This document shows, piece by piece, positions 9,786 to 22,322 of a DNA stretch of 64,000 nt. This DNA comes from Aegilops tauschii subsp. strangulata. Taxonomy: Eukaryota; Streptophyta; Magnoliopsida; Poales; Poaceae. A model generated the notes under the pieces. That model saw only the letters and a program-made list of their open reading frames with translations. It was not told the DNA's origin and did not search any database. Positions within the stretch are counted from its first letter, which is position 1. Each line of letters starts with the position of its first letter. Both the position numbers and the translations under genes were made by a program. The stretch covers positions 197,812,788-197,876,787 of the forward strand of contig NC_053036.3 of the NCBI RefSeq assembly GCF_002575655.3. Direction: 5' to 3'.

Positions 9786-12700
9786 ATGGCCCGTGCTGTT
9801 GTTCCGTTGAATTTTAATGCGTTCCTAGAGAAAGCTAAGTTCAAAGATGATGGTAGCAATTACACGGACTGGGTCCGTAACTTGAGGATTATCCTCATTG
9901 CTGCACAGAAGAATTACGTCCTGAAAGCACTGCTAGGTGCCAAACCCGCTGCAGGAGTAACGCCAGATGTTATGAATGTCTGGCAGAGCAAAGCTGATGA
10001 CTACTCGATAGTTCAATGTGCCATGCTTTACAGCTTAGAACCGGGACTTCAACGACGTTTTGAACGTCATGGAGCATATCAGATGTTCCAGGAGTTGAAG
10101 TTAGTATTTCAAGCAAATGCCCGGATTGAGATATATGAAGTCTCCAATAAGTTCTATAGCTGCAAAATGGAGGAGAATAGTTCTGTCAGTGAGCATATAC
10201 TCAGAATGTCTGGGTACCACAATCACTTGACTCAGCTGGGAGTTAATCTTCTAGTTGATAGTGTCATTGAAAGAGTTCTTCAATCACCGCCACCAAGCTA
10301 CAAGTGCTTTGTGATGAACTATAATATGCAAGGGATGGATAAGACGATTCCCGAGCTCTTCGCAATGCTAAAGGCTGCGGAGGTAGAAATCAAGAAGGAG
10401 CATCAAGTGTTGATGGTCAACAAGACCACTAGTTTCAAGAAAAAAGGTAAAGGGAAGAAGGGGAACTTCAAGAAGAACGACAAACAAGTTGCTACTCAAG
10501 TGAAGAAGCCCAAGTCTGGACCTAAGCTTGAGACTGAGTGCTTCTACTGCAAATGGACTGGTCACTGGAAGCGGAACTGCCCCAAGTATTTGGCGAAGAA
10601 GAAGGATGGCGAAGTGAAAGGTATATTTGATATACATGTTATTGATGTGTACCTTACTAATGCTCGCAGTTGCGCCTGGGTATTTGAGACTGGTTCTGTT
10701 GCTAATATTCGCAACTCGAAACAGGGGCTACGGATTAAGCGAAGATTGGCTAAGGACGAGGTGACGATGCGCGTGGGAAATGGTTCCAAAGTCGATGTGA
10801 TCGCCGTCGGCACGCTACCTCTACATCTACCTTCGGGATTAGTTTTAGACCTGAATAATTGTTATTTGGTGCCAGCGTTAAACATGAACATTATATCTGG
10901 ATCTTGTTTGATGCGAGACGGTTATTCATTTAAATCAGAGAATAATGGTTGTTCTATTTATATGAATAATATATTTTATGGTCATGCACCCTTGATGAGT
11001 GGTGTATTTTTACTAAATCTTGATAGTAGTGATACACATATTCATAGTATTGAAGCCAAAAGATATAAGTTTAATAATGATAGTGCAACTTATTTGTGGC
11101 ACTGCCGTTTAGGTCATATTGGTGTAAAGCGCCTGAAGAAACTCCATGCTGATGGGCTTTTGGAATCACTTGATTATGAATCACTTGATGCTTGCGAACC
11201 ATGCCTCATGGGCAAGATGACTAAGACTCCATTCTCGGGAACAATGGAGCGAGCAACAGACTTGTTGGAAATAATACATACTGATGTATGCCGTCCGATG
11301 AGCGTTGATGCTCGCGGCGGGTATTGTTATTTTCTGACCTTCACAGATGATTTGAGAAGATATGGGTATATCTACTTGATGAAACATAAGTCTGAAACAT
11401 TTGAAAAGTTCAAAGAATTTCAGAGTGAAGTAGAAAATCATCATAACAAGAAAATAAAGTTTCTACGATTTGATCGTGGAGGAGAATATTTGAGTTACGA
11501 GTTTGGTCTTCATTTGAAACAATGCGGAATAGTTTTGCAACTCACGCCACCTGGAACACCACAGCGTAATGGTGTGTCCGAACATCGTAATCGTACTTTA
11601 TTAGATATGGTGCGATCTATGATGTCTCTTACTGATTTACCACTATCGTTTTGGGGTTATGCTTTAGAGACGGCTGCATTCACGTTAAATAGGGTACCAT
11701 GTAAATCCGTTGAGAGGACACCATATGAACTGTGGTTTGGCAAGAAACCCAAGTTGTCGTTTCTTAAAGTTTGGGGCTGCGATACTTATGTGAAAAAGCT
11801 TCAACTTGATAAGCTCAAACCCAAATCAGAGAAATGTGTCTTCATAGGATACCCAAAAGAGACTATTGGGTACACCTTCTATCACAGATCCGAAGGCAAG
11901 ATATTCATTGCTAAGAATGGATCCTTTCTAGAGAAGGAGTTTCTCTCGAAAGAAGTGAGAGGGAGGAAAGTAGAACTTGATGAGGTAACTGTACATGCTC
12001 CCTTATTGGAAAGTAGTTCATCACAGAAATCAGTTCCAGTGATTCCTACACCAGTAAGTGAGGAAGCTAATGATAATGATCATGAAACTTCTGATCAAGT
12101 TATTACTACCGAACTTCGTAGGTCAACCAGAGGAAGATCCGCACCAGAGTGGTACGGTAATCCTGTTCTGGAGGTCATGTTACTCACCATGATGAACCTA
12201 CGAACTATGCGGAAGCGAGATGATCCCAGATTCCGCTAAATGGCTTGAGGCCATGAAATCTGAGATGGGATCCATGTAGGAGAACAAAGTGGACTTTGGT
12301 TGACTTGCCCGATGATCGGCAAGCCATAGAGAATAAATGGATCTTCCAGAAGAAGACTGACACTGACGGTAATATTACTGTCTACAAAGCTCGACTTGTT
12401 GCGGAAGTTTTTCGACAAGTTCAAGGAGTTGACTACGATGACACCTTCTCACACATAGCGATGATTAAGTCTGTCTGAATCATGTTAGCAATTGCCGCAT
12501 TTTATGATTATGAAATTTCGCAAATGGATGTAAAAACTGCATTCCTTAATGGATATCTTAAAGAAGAGTTGTATATGATGCAACCAGAAGGTTTTGTCGA
12601 TCCAAAAGGTGCTAACAAAGTGTGCAAGCTCCAGCGATCCATTTATGGACTGGTGCAAGCCTCTCGGAGTTGGAATATACGCTTTGATAGTGTGATCAAA

Positions 12701-13762
12701 GCATATGGTTTTATACAAACTTTTGGAGAAGCCTGTATTTACAAGAAAGTGAGTGGGAGCTCTGTAGCATTTCTCATATTATATGTGGATGACATATTGT
12801 TGATCGGAAATGATACTCAATTTCTGAATAGCATAAAAGGATACTTGAATAAGAATTTTTTAATGAAAGACCTCGGTGAAGTTGCTTATATATTAGGCAT
12901 CAAAATCTATAGAGATAGATCAAGACACTTAATTGGACTTTCACAAAGCACATACCTTGATAAAGTTTTGAAGAAGTTCAAAATGGATCAAGCAAAGAAA
13001 GGGTTCTTGCCTGTGTTACAAGGTGTGAAGTTGAGTCAAACTCAATGCCCGACCACTGCAGAAGATAGAGAGAAAATGAAAGTCATTCCCTATGCTTCAG
13101 CCATAGGTTCTATCATGTATGCAGTGTTGTGTACTAGACCTGATGTGTGCCTTGCTATTAGTTTAGCAGGGAGGTACCAAAGTAATCCGGGAGTAGATCA
13201 CTAGACGGCGGTCAAGAACATCATGAAATACTTGAAAAGGATTAAGGATATGTTTCTCGGTTATGGAGGTGACAACGAGCTCATTGTAAATGGTTACGTC
13301 GATGCAAGCTTTGACACTGATCTGGATGACTCTAAGTCACAAACCGAATACGTATTTATATTGAACAGTGGAGCTATTAGTTGGTGCAGTTCTAACCAAA
13401 GCGTCATGGCGGGATCTACGTGTGAAGCAGAGTACATAGCTGCTTCGGAAACAACAAATGGAGTCTGGATGAAGGAGTTCATATCCGATCTAGGTGTCAT
13501 ACCTAGTGCATCAGGTCCAATGAAAATCTTTTGTGACAATACTAGTGCAATGGCCTTGGCAAAGGAATCCAGATTTCACAAGAGAACCAAGCACATCAAG
13601 AGACGCTTCAATTCCATCCCCAATCAAGTCAAGGAGGGAAACATAGAGATTTTCAAGATACATACGGATCTAAATGTTGCAGACCCGTTGACTAAGCCTC
13701 TCTCACGAGCAAAACATGATCAGCACCAAGACTCCATGGGTGTTAGAATCATTACTGTGTAA
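9786..13762 (+). pseudogene. Copia gag-pol polyprotein, broken by frameshift and stops
   Basis: The ATG at 9786 opens 817 codons. They hold a UBN2-type gag, a zinc knuckle CFYCKWTGHWKRNC, protease, integrase (HCRLGHIG, CEPC; Asp in IIHTDVC, Asp in RFDRGGEY, Glu in GVSEHRN) and the pre-RT linker. The frame is lost at about 12130-12300. The downstream frame carries RT (QMDVKTAFLNG, YVDDILLIG) and RNase H (GYVDASF, AEYIAASE, FCDNTSAM), interrupted by TGA at 12476 and TAG at 13202. The TAG replaces the Trp of the usual HWTAVKN motif. The protease active site reads FETG instead of DTG because of GAG at 10686-10688, so the catalytic Asp is lost. Non-functional. Confidence 0.92.
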
Positions 13763-13795
13763 TCTAGATTATTGACTCTAGTGCAAGTGGGAGAC

Positions 13796-15505
13796 TGAAG
13801 GAAATATGCCCTAGAGGCAATAATGAAGTTGTTATTTATATTTCCTTATATCATGATAAATGTTTATTATTCACGCTAGAATTGTATTAACCGGAAACTT
13901 AGTACATGTGTGAATACATAGACAAATAGAGTGTCACTAGTATGCCTCTACTTGACTAGCTTGTTTATCAAAGATGGTTAAGTTTCCTAGCCATAGACAT
14001 GAGTTGTCATTTGATTAACGGGATCACATCATTAGAGAATGATGTGATTGACTTGACCCATCCGTTAGCTTAGCACTATGATCGTTTAGTTTATTGCTAT
14101 TGCTTTCTTCATAACTTATACATGTTCCTATGACTATGAGATTATGCAACTCCCGAATACCGAAAGAACACTTAGTGTGCTATCAAATGTCACAACGTAA
14201 CTGGGTCATTATAAAGATGCTCTACAGGTGTCTCCGATGGTGTTTGTTGAGTTGGCATAGATCGAGATAGGATTTGTCACTCCGATTGTCGGAGAGGTAT
14301 CTCTGGGCCCTCTCGGTAATGCACATCACTAAGACTTGCATGCAATGTGACTAATGTGTTAGTTACGGGTTGATGCATTATGGAACGAGTAAAGAGACTT
14401 GTCGGTAACGAGATTGAACTAGGTATTGAGATACCGACGGTTGAATCTCGGGCAAGTAACATACCGATGACAAAGGGAACAACATATGTTGTTATGCGGT
14501 TTGACTGATAAAGATCTTCGTAGAATATGTTCCTAATATGAGCATCCAGGTTCTGCTATTGGTTATTGACCGGAGATGAGTCTCGGTCATGTCTACATAG
14601 TTCTCGAACCCGTAGGGTCCGCACGCTTAACGTTCGATGACGAGCGGTATTATGAGTTTATGTGTTTTGATGTACCGAAGGTAGATCAGAGTCCCAGATG
14701 TGACCACGGACATGACGAGGAGTCTCGGAATGGTTGAGACATAAAGATTGATATATTGGAAGGCTATGTTTGGACACCGGAATGGTTCCGAATGAGTTCG
14801 GGCATTTTCCGGAGTACCGGGAGGTTACCGGCACCCCCCAGGGAGTTAATGGGCCTTAATTGGCTTTAGTGGAAGAGAGAGGAGAAGGCCAAGAGGAGCC
14901 CCCCCCCAAGCCCAATCCGAATTGGGAGGGGGGCGGCCCCCCTTTCCTTCCTCTCCTCTTCCCCTTCCTTTACCCTCCTTGTAGGACTAGATAAGGGGGG
15001 AATACCTACTCCTAGTAGGAGTAGGATTCTCCCCCTTGGGGCGCGCCATAGGAGGACGGCCTCCCCCTCCTCCACTCCTTTATATACGGGGGAGGGGGCA
15101 CCCCATAGACACACAAGTTGATTCTTAGCCGTGTGCGGTGCCCCCCTCCACATATTTCCACCTCGGTCATATTGTCGTAGTGCTTAGGCGAAGCCCTGCG
15201 TCGGTAACTTCATCATCACCGTCAACACGCCGTCATGCTGACGAAACTCTCCCTTGGCCTCAACTGGATCTAGAGTTCGAGGGACGTCACCGAGCTGAAC
15301 GTGTGCAGATTGCGGAGGTGTCGTGCGTTCGGTACTTGGATCGGTTGGATCGTGAAGACGTTCGACTACATCAACCGCGTTACTTAACGCTTCCGCTTTC
15401 GGTCTACGAGGGTACGTGGACACACTCTCCCGCTTGTTGCTATGCATCACATAGATAGATCTTGCATGATCGTAGGTAAAATTTGAAATACTACGTTCCC
15501 CAACA
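13796..15505 (+). repeat. 3' LTR of the Copia element (1710 bp)
   Basis: It begins TGAAGGAAATATGCC directly after the purine tract and ends TACGTTCCCCAACA. A TATATAC box lies near 15081 with pyrimidine-rich DNA upstream. The length is typical of the BARE/Angela group. The right flank is GGGGGATGAA; the matching left flank was lost with the truncated 5' LTR. Confidence 0.92.
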
Positions 15506-15866
15506 GGGGGATGAACGGCGTAGGGTCGAAGGGGAAGGTCGCCATTGACGATTCTCCCGAGCTCAGAGGGATGCGGAGGGAGAGGTTGGTGGATGGGGAT
15601 GGCGCATTTGTTTGGGATACTGCGGCAAGTAATCTCTGGGCTATGGAAGTGGAAGAGCCGGCGTAATGGCGGATACCAGCTGAAGGAGGCAAAATGAGGA
15701 GCCATCGCTATTTCCCTGAAAAGGTTGATGTATGACCGGCTGATTAGTCGTATTCGCAGGAACAGTGGGATTCTGTCAATGAATAGGTGGGCTCTAGGTT
15801 TGGGCCTGAGGGACAGTAGCAGATGAACTGGGCCCAACATAGTAGCAGTCACGAGCGATGTGCCCC
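15506..15866. other. Unassigned 361-bp segment between Copia and element C
   Basis: A moderately GC-rich stretch with no terminal repeats that I recognise. The minus strand is open through most of it, but that frame extends into both flanking LTRs, so it is not evidence of a gene. It may be residual target DNA or an old element fragment. Confidence 0.4.
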
Positions 15867-17497
15867 TGATGTCTACTACGCAACCTTCTTCTTGTAGACG
15901 TTGTTGGGCCTCCAAGTGCAGAGGTTTGTAGGACAGTAGCAAATTTCCCTCAAGTGGATGACCTAAGGTTTATCAATCTGTGGGAGGCGTAGGATGAAGA
16001 TGGTATCTCTCAAACAACCCTGCAATCAAATAACAAAGAGTCTCTTGTGTCCCCAACACACCCAATACAATGGTAAATTGTATAGGTGCACTAGTTCGGC
16101 GAAGAGATGGTGATGCAAGTGCAATATGGATGGTAGATATAGGTTTTTGTAAGCTGAAATTATAAAAACAGCAAGGTAACTAATGGTAAAAGTGAGTGTA
16201 TACGGTATTGCAATGCTAGGAAACAAGGCCTAGGGTTCATACTTTCACTAGTGCAAGTTCTCTCAACAATAATAACATAATTGGATCATATAACTATCCC
16301 TCAACATGCAACAAAGAGTCACTCCAAAGTCACTAATAGCGGAGAACAAACGAAGAGATTATTGTAGGGTACGAAACCACCTCAAAGTTATTCTTTCGGA
16401 TCGATCTATTCAAGAGTTCGTACTAGAATAACACCTTAAGACACATATCAACCAAAACCCTAATGTCACCTAGATACTCCAATGTCACCTGAAGTATCTG
16501 TGGGTATGATTATACGATATGCATCACTCAATCTCAGATTCATCTATTCAACCAACACATAGAACTTCAAAGAGTGCCCCAAAGTTTCTACCGGAGAGTC
16601 AAGACGAAAACATGTGCCAACCCCTATGCATAAGTTCACGAGCAGAACCCGCAAGTTGATCACCAAAACATACATCAAGTGGATCACGTGATATCCCATT
16701 GTCACCACAGATAAGCACATGCAAGACATACATCAACTGTTCTCAAATCCTTAAAGACTCAATCCGATAAGATAACTTCAAAGGGAAAACTCAATCCATT
16801 ACAAGAGAGTAGAGGGGGAGAAACATCATAAGATCCAACTATAATAGCAAAGCTCGCGATACATCAAGATCGTACCACCTCAAGAACACGAGAGAGAGAG
16901 AGAGAGAGATCAAACACATAGCTACTGGTACATACCCTCAGCCCCGAGGGTGAACTACTCCCTCCTCGTCATGGAGAGCGCCGGGATGATGAAGATGGCC
17001 ATCGGTGAGGGTTCCCCCCTCCGGCAGGGTGCCGGAACAGGGTCCCGATTGGTTTTTGGTGGCTACAGAGGCTTGCGGCGGCGGAACTCCCGATCGATTC
17101 TGTTCCCCGGTGTTTTTAGGGTATATGGATATATATACGCGAAAGAAGTCGGTCAGGGGAGCCACGAGGGTGGGGGGCGCGCCCAGGGGGGCAGGCACGC
17201 CTCCCTGCCTCGTGGCCACCTCGAAGCTTCCCTGACGTCTACTCCAAGTCTCTTGGATTGCTTCCGTTCCAAAAATAACTCTCCCGAAGGTTTCATTCCG
17301 TTTGGACTCCGTTTGATATTCCTTTTCTTCGAAACACTGAAATAGGCAAGAAAACAGCAATTTGGGCTGGGCCTCCGGTTAATAGGTTAGTCCCCAAAAT
17401 AATATAAAAGTGTATAAATAAGCCCATTAAACATCCAAAACATAATATATAGTAGCATGGAACAATAAAAAATTATAGATACGTTGGAGACGTATCA
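15867..17497 (-). repeat. 3' LTR of element C (1631 bp)
   Basis: Terminal sequences are TGATGTCTAC and GACGTATCA on the plus strand. It contains a (GA)n run near 16890-16910 and a TATATATA region near 17128. It carries 76 bp (15878-15953) that are absent from the other LTR. Confidence 0.9.
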
Positions 17498-20360
17498 AGC
17501 ATCCCCAAGCTTAATTCCTGCTCTTCCTCGAGTAGGTAAATGATAAAAACAGAATTTTTGATGTGGAATGCTACCTAGCATATTCTCAATGCAATATTCT
17601 TTATTGTGGCATGAATATTCAGATCCGAAAGATTCAAGACAAAAGTTTAATATTGACATGAAAACAATAATACTTCAAGCATACTAACAAAGCAATCATG
17701 TCTTCTCAAAATAACATGCAAAGCAAGCTATCCCTATAAAGTCATATAGTCTGGCTATGCTCTATCTTCATCACACAAAATATTTAAATCATGCACAACC
17801 CCGATGACAAGCCAAGCAATTGTTTCGTACTTTTGACATTCTCAAACCTTTTCAACTTTCACGCAATACATGAGCGTGAGCCATGGACATAGCACTATAG
17901 GTGGAATAGAATGGTGGTTGTGGAGAAGACAAAAAGGAGAATATAGTCTCACATCAACTAGGCGTATCAACGGGCTATGGAGATGCCCATCAGTAGATAT
18001 CAATGTGAGTGAGTAGGGATTGCCATGCAACGGATGCACTAGAGCTATAAGTGTATGAAAGCTCAACAAAAGAAACTAAGTGGGTGTGCATCCAACTCGC
18101 TTGCTCACGAAGACATAGGGCATTTTGAGGAAACCCATCACTGGAATATACAAGCCAAGTTCTATAATGAAAGATTCCCACTAGTATATGAAAGTGACAA
18201 CATAGGAGACTCTCTATCATGAAGAACATTGTGCTACTTTGAAGCACAAGTGCGGTAAAAGGATAGTAGCATTGCCCCTTCTCTCTTTTTCTCTCAATTT
18301 TTTATATATTGTTTTTGGGCCTTCTCCCTTTTTTATGGCCTCTTTTTTCTCCTTTTTTTATTTGGGCATCTTTGGCCTCTTTTTTTCGTCCGGAGTCTCA
18401 TCCTGACTTGTGGGGGAATCATAGTCTCCATCATCCTTTCCTCACTGGGACAATGCTCTAATAATGAAGATCATCACACTTTTATTTACTTACAACTCAA
18501 GAATTACAACTCGATACTTAGAACAAAATATGACTCTATGTGAATGCCTCCAGCGGTGTACCGGGATATGCAATGACTCATGAGTGACATGTATGAAAGA
18601 ATTATGAAGGTGGCTTTGCCACAAATACGATGTCAACTACATGATCATGCAAAGCAATATCACAATGATGAAGCGTGTCATAATAAACGGAACAGTGGAA
18701 AGTTGCATGGCAATATATCTCAGAATGGCTATGGAAATGCCATAATAGGTAGGTATGGTGGCTGTTTTGAGGAAGGTAATGGTGGGTGTATGGTACCGGC
18801 GAAAGTTGCGCGGCACAAGAGAGGCTAGCAATGGTGGAAGGATGAGAGTGCGTATAATCCATGGACTCAACATTAGTCATAAAGAACTCACATACTTAGT
18901 GCAAAAATCTATTAGTTATCGAAACAAAGTACTAAGCGCATGCTCCTAGGGGGAGAGATTGGTAGGAAAAGACCATCGCTCGTCCCCGACCGCCACTCAT
19001 AAGGAAGACAATCAATAAATAAATCATGCTCCGACTTCATCACATAACGGTTCACCATACGTGCATGCTACGGGAATCACAAACTTTAACACAAGTATTT
19101 CTCAAATTCACAACTAATAAACTAGCATGACTCTAATATCACCATCTTCATATCTCAAAACAATCATAAGGAATCAAACTTCTCATAGTATTCAATGCAC
19201 TTTATATGAAAGTTTTTATTATATCCCTCTTGGATGCCCATCATATTAGGACTAAATTCATAACCAAAGCAAATTACCATGCTGTTTAAGACTCTCAAAA
19301 TAATATAAGTGAAGCATGAGAGTTCATCTATTTCTTCAAAATAAAACTACCGCCATGCTCTAAAAAGATATAAGTGAAGCACTAGAGCAAACGACAAACT
19401 ACTCCAAAAGATATAAGTGAAGATCAATGAGTAGTCGAATAATTATGCAACTATGTGAGGACTCTCTAACATTTAAGAATTTCATATCTTGGTATTTTTT
19501 TCAAACAGCAAGCAAAACAAAATAAAATAAAATGACGCTCCAAGCAAAACACATATTATGTGGTGAATAAAAATATAGATCCAAGTAAAGTTACCGATGA
19601 ACGAAGACGAAAGAGGGGATGCCATCCGGGGCATCCCCAAGCTTAGGCTCTTGGTTATACTTGAATATTACCTTGGGGTGCCTTGGGCATCCCCAAGCTT
19701 AGGCTCTTTCCACTCCTTATTCCATAGTCCATCGAATCTTTACCCAAAACTTGAAAACTTCACAACACAAAACTTAACAGAAAACTCGTAAGCTCCTTTA
19801 GTATAAGAAAATGAATCACCACTTAGTAACTGTTTTGAACTCATTATAAATTAATATTGGTGTAATATATACTGTATTCCAACTTCTCTATGGTTCATAC
19901 CCTCTGATACTACTCATAGATTCATCAAAATAAGCAAACAACACATAGAAAACAGAATCTGTGAAAAACAGAACAGTCTGTAGTAATCTGTATCAAACGT
20001 ACACTTCTGGAACTCCAAAAATTCTGAAATAAATTGATGGACCTTAGGAATTTGTCTATTTATCATCTACAAAAATAATCAACCTAAAATCACTCTCCAG
20101 TAAAAAATGGCAGCTAATCTCGTGAGCGCTAATGTTTCTGTTTTTTACAGAAAGATCATAAAGACTTCACCCAAGTCTTCCCAAAGGTTCTACTTGGCAC
20201 AAACACTAATTAAAACATAAAAACACATCTAACCAGAGGCTATATGAATTATTTATTACTAAACAGGAACAAAAAACAAGGAACAAAAATAAAATTGGGT
20301 TGCCTCCCAACAAGCGCTAACGTTTAACGCCCTAGCTAGGCATGATGATTTCAATGATGC
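17498..20360 (-). other. Element C 3' noncoding interior
   Basis: About 2.9 kb without a credible reading frame. It is AT-rich and includes a pyrimidine-rich plus-strand stretch near 18275-18390. The motif GCATCCCCAAGCTT occurs at 17499, 19631 and 19687; the first is the polypurine tract itself. Confidence 0.7.
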
Positions 20361-21834
20361 TCACATAAAAGATAAGAATTGAAACATAAAAAGAGCATCA
20401 TGAAGAATATGACTAGCAAATTTAAGTCTAACCCACTTCCTATGCATAGGGATTTTGTGATCAAACAACTTATGGGAACAATAATCAACTAGCATAGGAA
20501 GGCAAAACAAGTATAACTTCACAACTTTAAGCACATAGAGAGAAAACTTGATATTATTGCAATTCCTACAAGCATATATTCCTCCCTCATAATAATTTTC
20601 AGTAGCATCATGAATGAATTCAACAATATAACTATCACATAAAGCATTCTTTTCATGATCTACAAGCATAGAAATTTTGTTACTCTCCACATAAGCAAAA
20701 TTCTTCTCATTCAGAATAGTGGGAGTATCATAAGAAACTCGAATACTATAAATTGTTTCCACATTAAAAGAGTAATGTTCAGAAAAAGGGTAATCATAAT
20801 CATGACAAGTTTTATAAATATAATCATCACTACTTTTTATAGCATAAGTGTCGTCACAATAATCATCATAAGTAGCAACTTTGTTCTCATCATAATCTAT
20901 TGAAACCTCTTCCAAGATAGTGGAATCACCACTAAATAAAGTCATGACCTCTCCAAATCCACTTTCATATTTATCACAATAAGATTCAACATCCTCCAAA
21001 ATAGTGGGATCATTACTTCCTAAAGTTGACACTCTTCCAAACCCACTTTCATCAATATAATCATCATAAGTAGGAGGCATGCTATCATCATAATAAATTT
21101 GCTCATCAAAACTTGGGAAGCTAAAAATATCATCTTCATTAAATATAGCATCCCCAAGCTTGGGACAAACATTAATTGCAGCAAATATATTCTCAAACAT
21201 GTCATTCTCATCAATCATAGCATCCCCAAGCTTGGGCCTTTTCATATCATAAGCATAATCACTCTCATCATTAATAGTATGGATAGCACCAATAGTATAG
21301 CAATTATCATCATCACAAGGAGTAATAGGAGCAACATCATTTGGGAGAGATAACTTTTTACCTTTGTTTCTCCGTCTTTTCTTTTTCTTCTTCACATTAT
21401 GTGTGGGTTCAATCCTCTTTTTGGAACTCCTTATTAATGAGATTGGTTGAATAGAAGGCTCCTCCTCGTTACCTGATTCATCATAAGAAATAATAGGAGG
21501 ATATTGGGAAGCCTCTTCCCTTTCATTAGTATTCTCTTCATCCTCTATTTGTTTTCTTTTCTTTATGTAATTGGAAATATAAGGATTTTCAATGCAATTC
21601 ACCGCACAATACATAAAAATTTCTTCTAGATCAAAATCAAGAAATCTCTCGAGATTAAATTTTGGAATACCCTCAGTTATACGTTTCATTTCTTCATACC
21701 CAAAAAGAAGACTAAGCTCTTTATGATGCTCAAGGGTAATCAAGTTATCACAATTTTTGGACACGACTTGATGATGAAACAAATAGCATTGGAGCTTTAA
21801 ATGACCATGTTCATTGCAAGTTCACAAGGATGGC
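20361..21834 (-). CDS. Element C orphan protein, main part (about 480 residues)
   Basis: The minus-strand frame is open from just after a TGA near 21826 down to a stop at 20361. The protein is acidic and Asp/Tyr/Glu-rich, with a strongly basic patch (KKKKKRRRNKGKK, a plausible nuclear localisation signal) in its first third. Two PKLGDA repeats and three (S/P)TIL(E/N)E-like repeats follow. A CRNC pair lies near the C-terminus. It resembles no gag or pol domain. The usual start is unclear; it probably continues the frame of the upstream segment (21797-22264), separated now by one frameshift. A long frame of this kind in an element lacking pol suggests the protein is selected in the family. Function unknown. 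Confidence 0.6.
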
Positions 21835-22264
21835 AATAAATATTGAATCTTTCAGCACAATCATCTAGCCTTTCTTGCAACCATTTAGTTTCCAAATACT
21901 TATGCCTCTTGCAAAATCTATCTTCCCTATTTGGTGTGTTCTTGCAAGCTCTATGCACTCCACAAAAGTTGACATGCTTATAAGAGACATTTTCATCATG
22001 ACCAGTGCAATCATCATTAGTACTATGGATATTCAAAGAGTTCATACTAACAACATTGCAATCATGCTCATCATTCAAAGATTTAGTGCCAAACATTTTA
22101 ATGCATTCTTCTTCTAGCAATTGAGCACAATTATCGGAATCCTTATTCTCATGAAAGATATTAAAAAGATGAAGCATATGAGGTACCCTCAATTCCATTT
22201 TTTGTAGCTTTCTTTTATAAACTAAACTAGTGCTAAAACAAGAAACAAAAAGATTCGATTGCAA
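21797..22264 (-). CDS. Element C orphan protein, N-terminal part (155 codons)
   Basis: Open on the minus strand from an ATG about 60 bp inside the PBS. The C-terminal half is rich in Cys and His (CGVHRAC, FCKRHKY, CHPCEL), which could bind zinc. The frame stops at 21797, where the next frame carries on with compatible sequence, so the two are probably one ancestral protein of about 640 residues split by a single-base indel near 21810-21825. No family recognised. Confidence 0.55.
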   Translation of the reverse strand: MQSNLFVSCFSTSLVYKRKLQKMELRVPHMLHLFNIFHENKDSDNCAQLLEEECIKMFGTKSLNDEHDCNVVSMNSLNIHSTNDDCTGHDENVSYKHVNFCGVHRACKNTPNREDRFCKRHKYLETKWLQERLDDCAERFNIYCHPCELAMNMVI

Positions 22265-22297
22265 GATCTAAAGATATACCTTCAAGCACTCACCTCC

Positions 22298-22312
22298 CCG
22301 GCAACGGCGCCA
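22298..22312 (-). promoter_or_regulatory. Primer-binding site of element C
   Basis: The minus strand reads TGGCGCCGTTGCCGGGG starting about 10 nt inside the LTR. The complement ends in CCA and matches the 3' end of plant tRNA-Asp. The offset from the LTR is larger than the 0-3 nt seen in A, B and the Copia element. Confidence 0.7.
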
Positions 22313-22322
22313 GAAAAGAGCT

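Larger units (their letters stand above)
8109..15505 (+). mobile_element. Copia element (BARE/WIS/Angela type), 5' LTR truncated
   Basis: The order is truncated 5' LTR (8109-8554), PBS (8556-8570), long untranslated leader, gag-pol remains (9786-13762), purine tract (AAGTGGGAGAC) and a full 3' LTR (13796-15505). The LTR start (TGAAGGAAATATGCC) and leader/PBS layout are those of the abundant Triticeae BARE/WIS/Angela group; the exact family is not assigned. The shared 446 bp of the two LTRs show about two dozen differences (about 5 percent), suggesting roughly 2 million years. Confidence 0.9.

Noticed and set aside
15862..15866. Target duplication of element C
   Set aside because: Left GCCCC and right ACTCC agree at only three of five positions, not enough to call a duplication.
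15184..15942. 252-codon open frame on the minus strand
   Set aside because: It spans the Copia LTR, the unassigned segment and the LTR of C, so it is a chance frame across three unrelated sequences.
16890..16910. (GA)n microsatellite as an independent feature
   Set aside because: It is part of the LTR of C and present in both LTRs with a small length difference.
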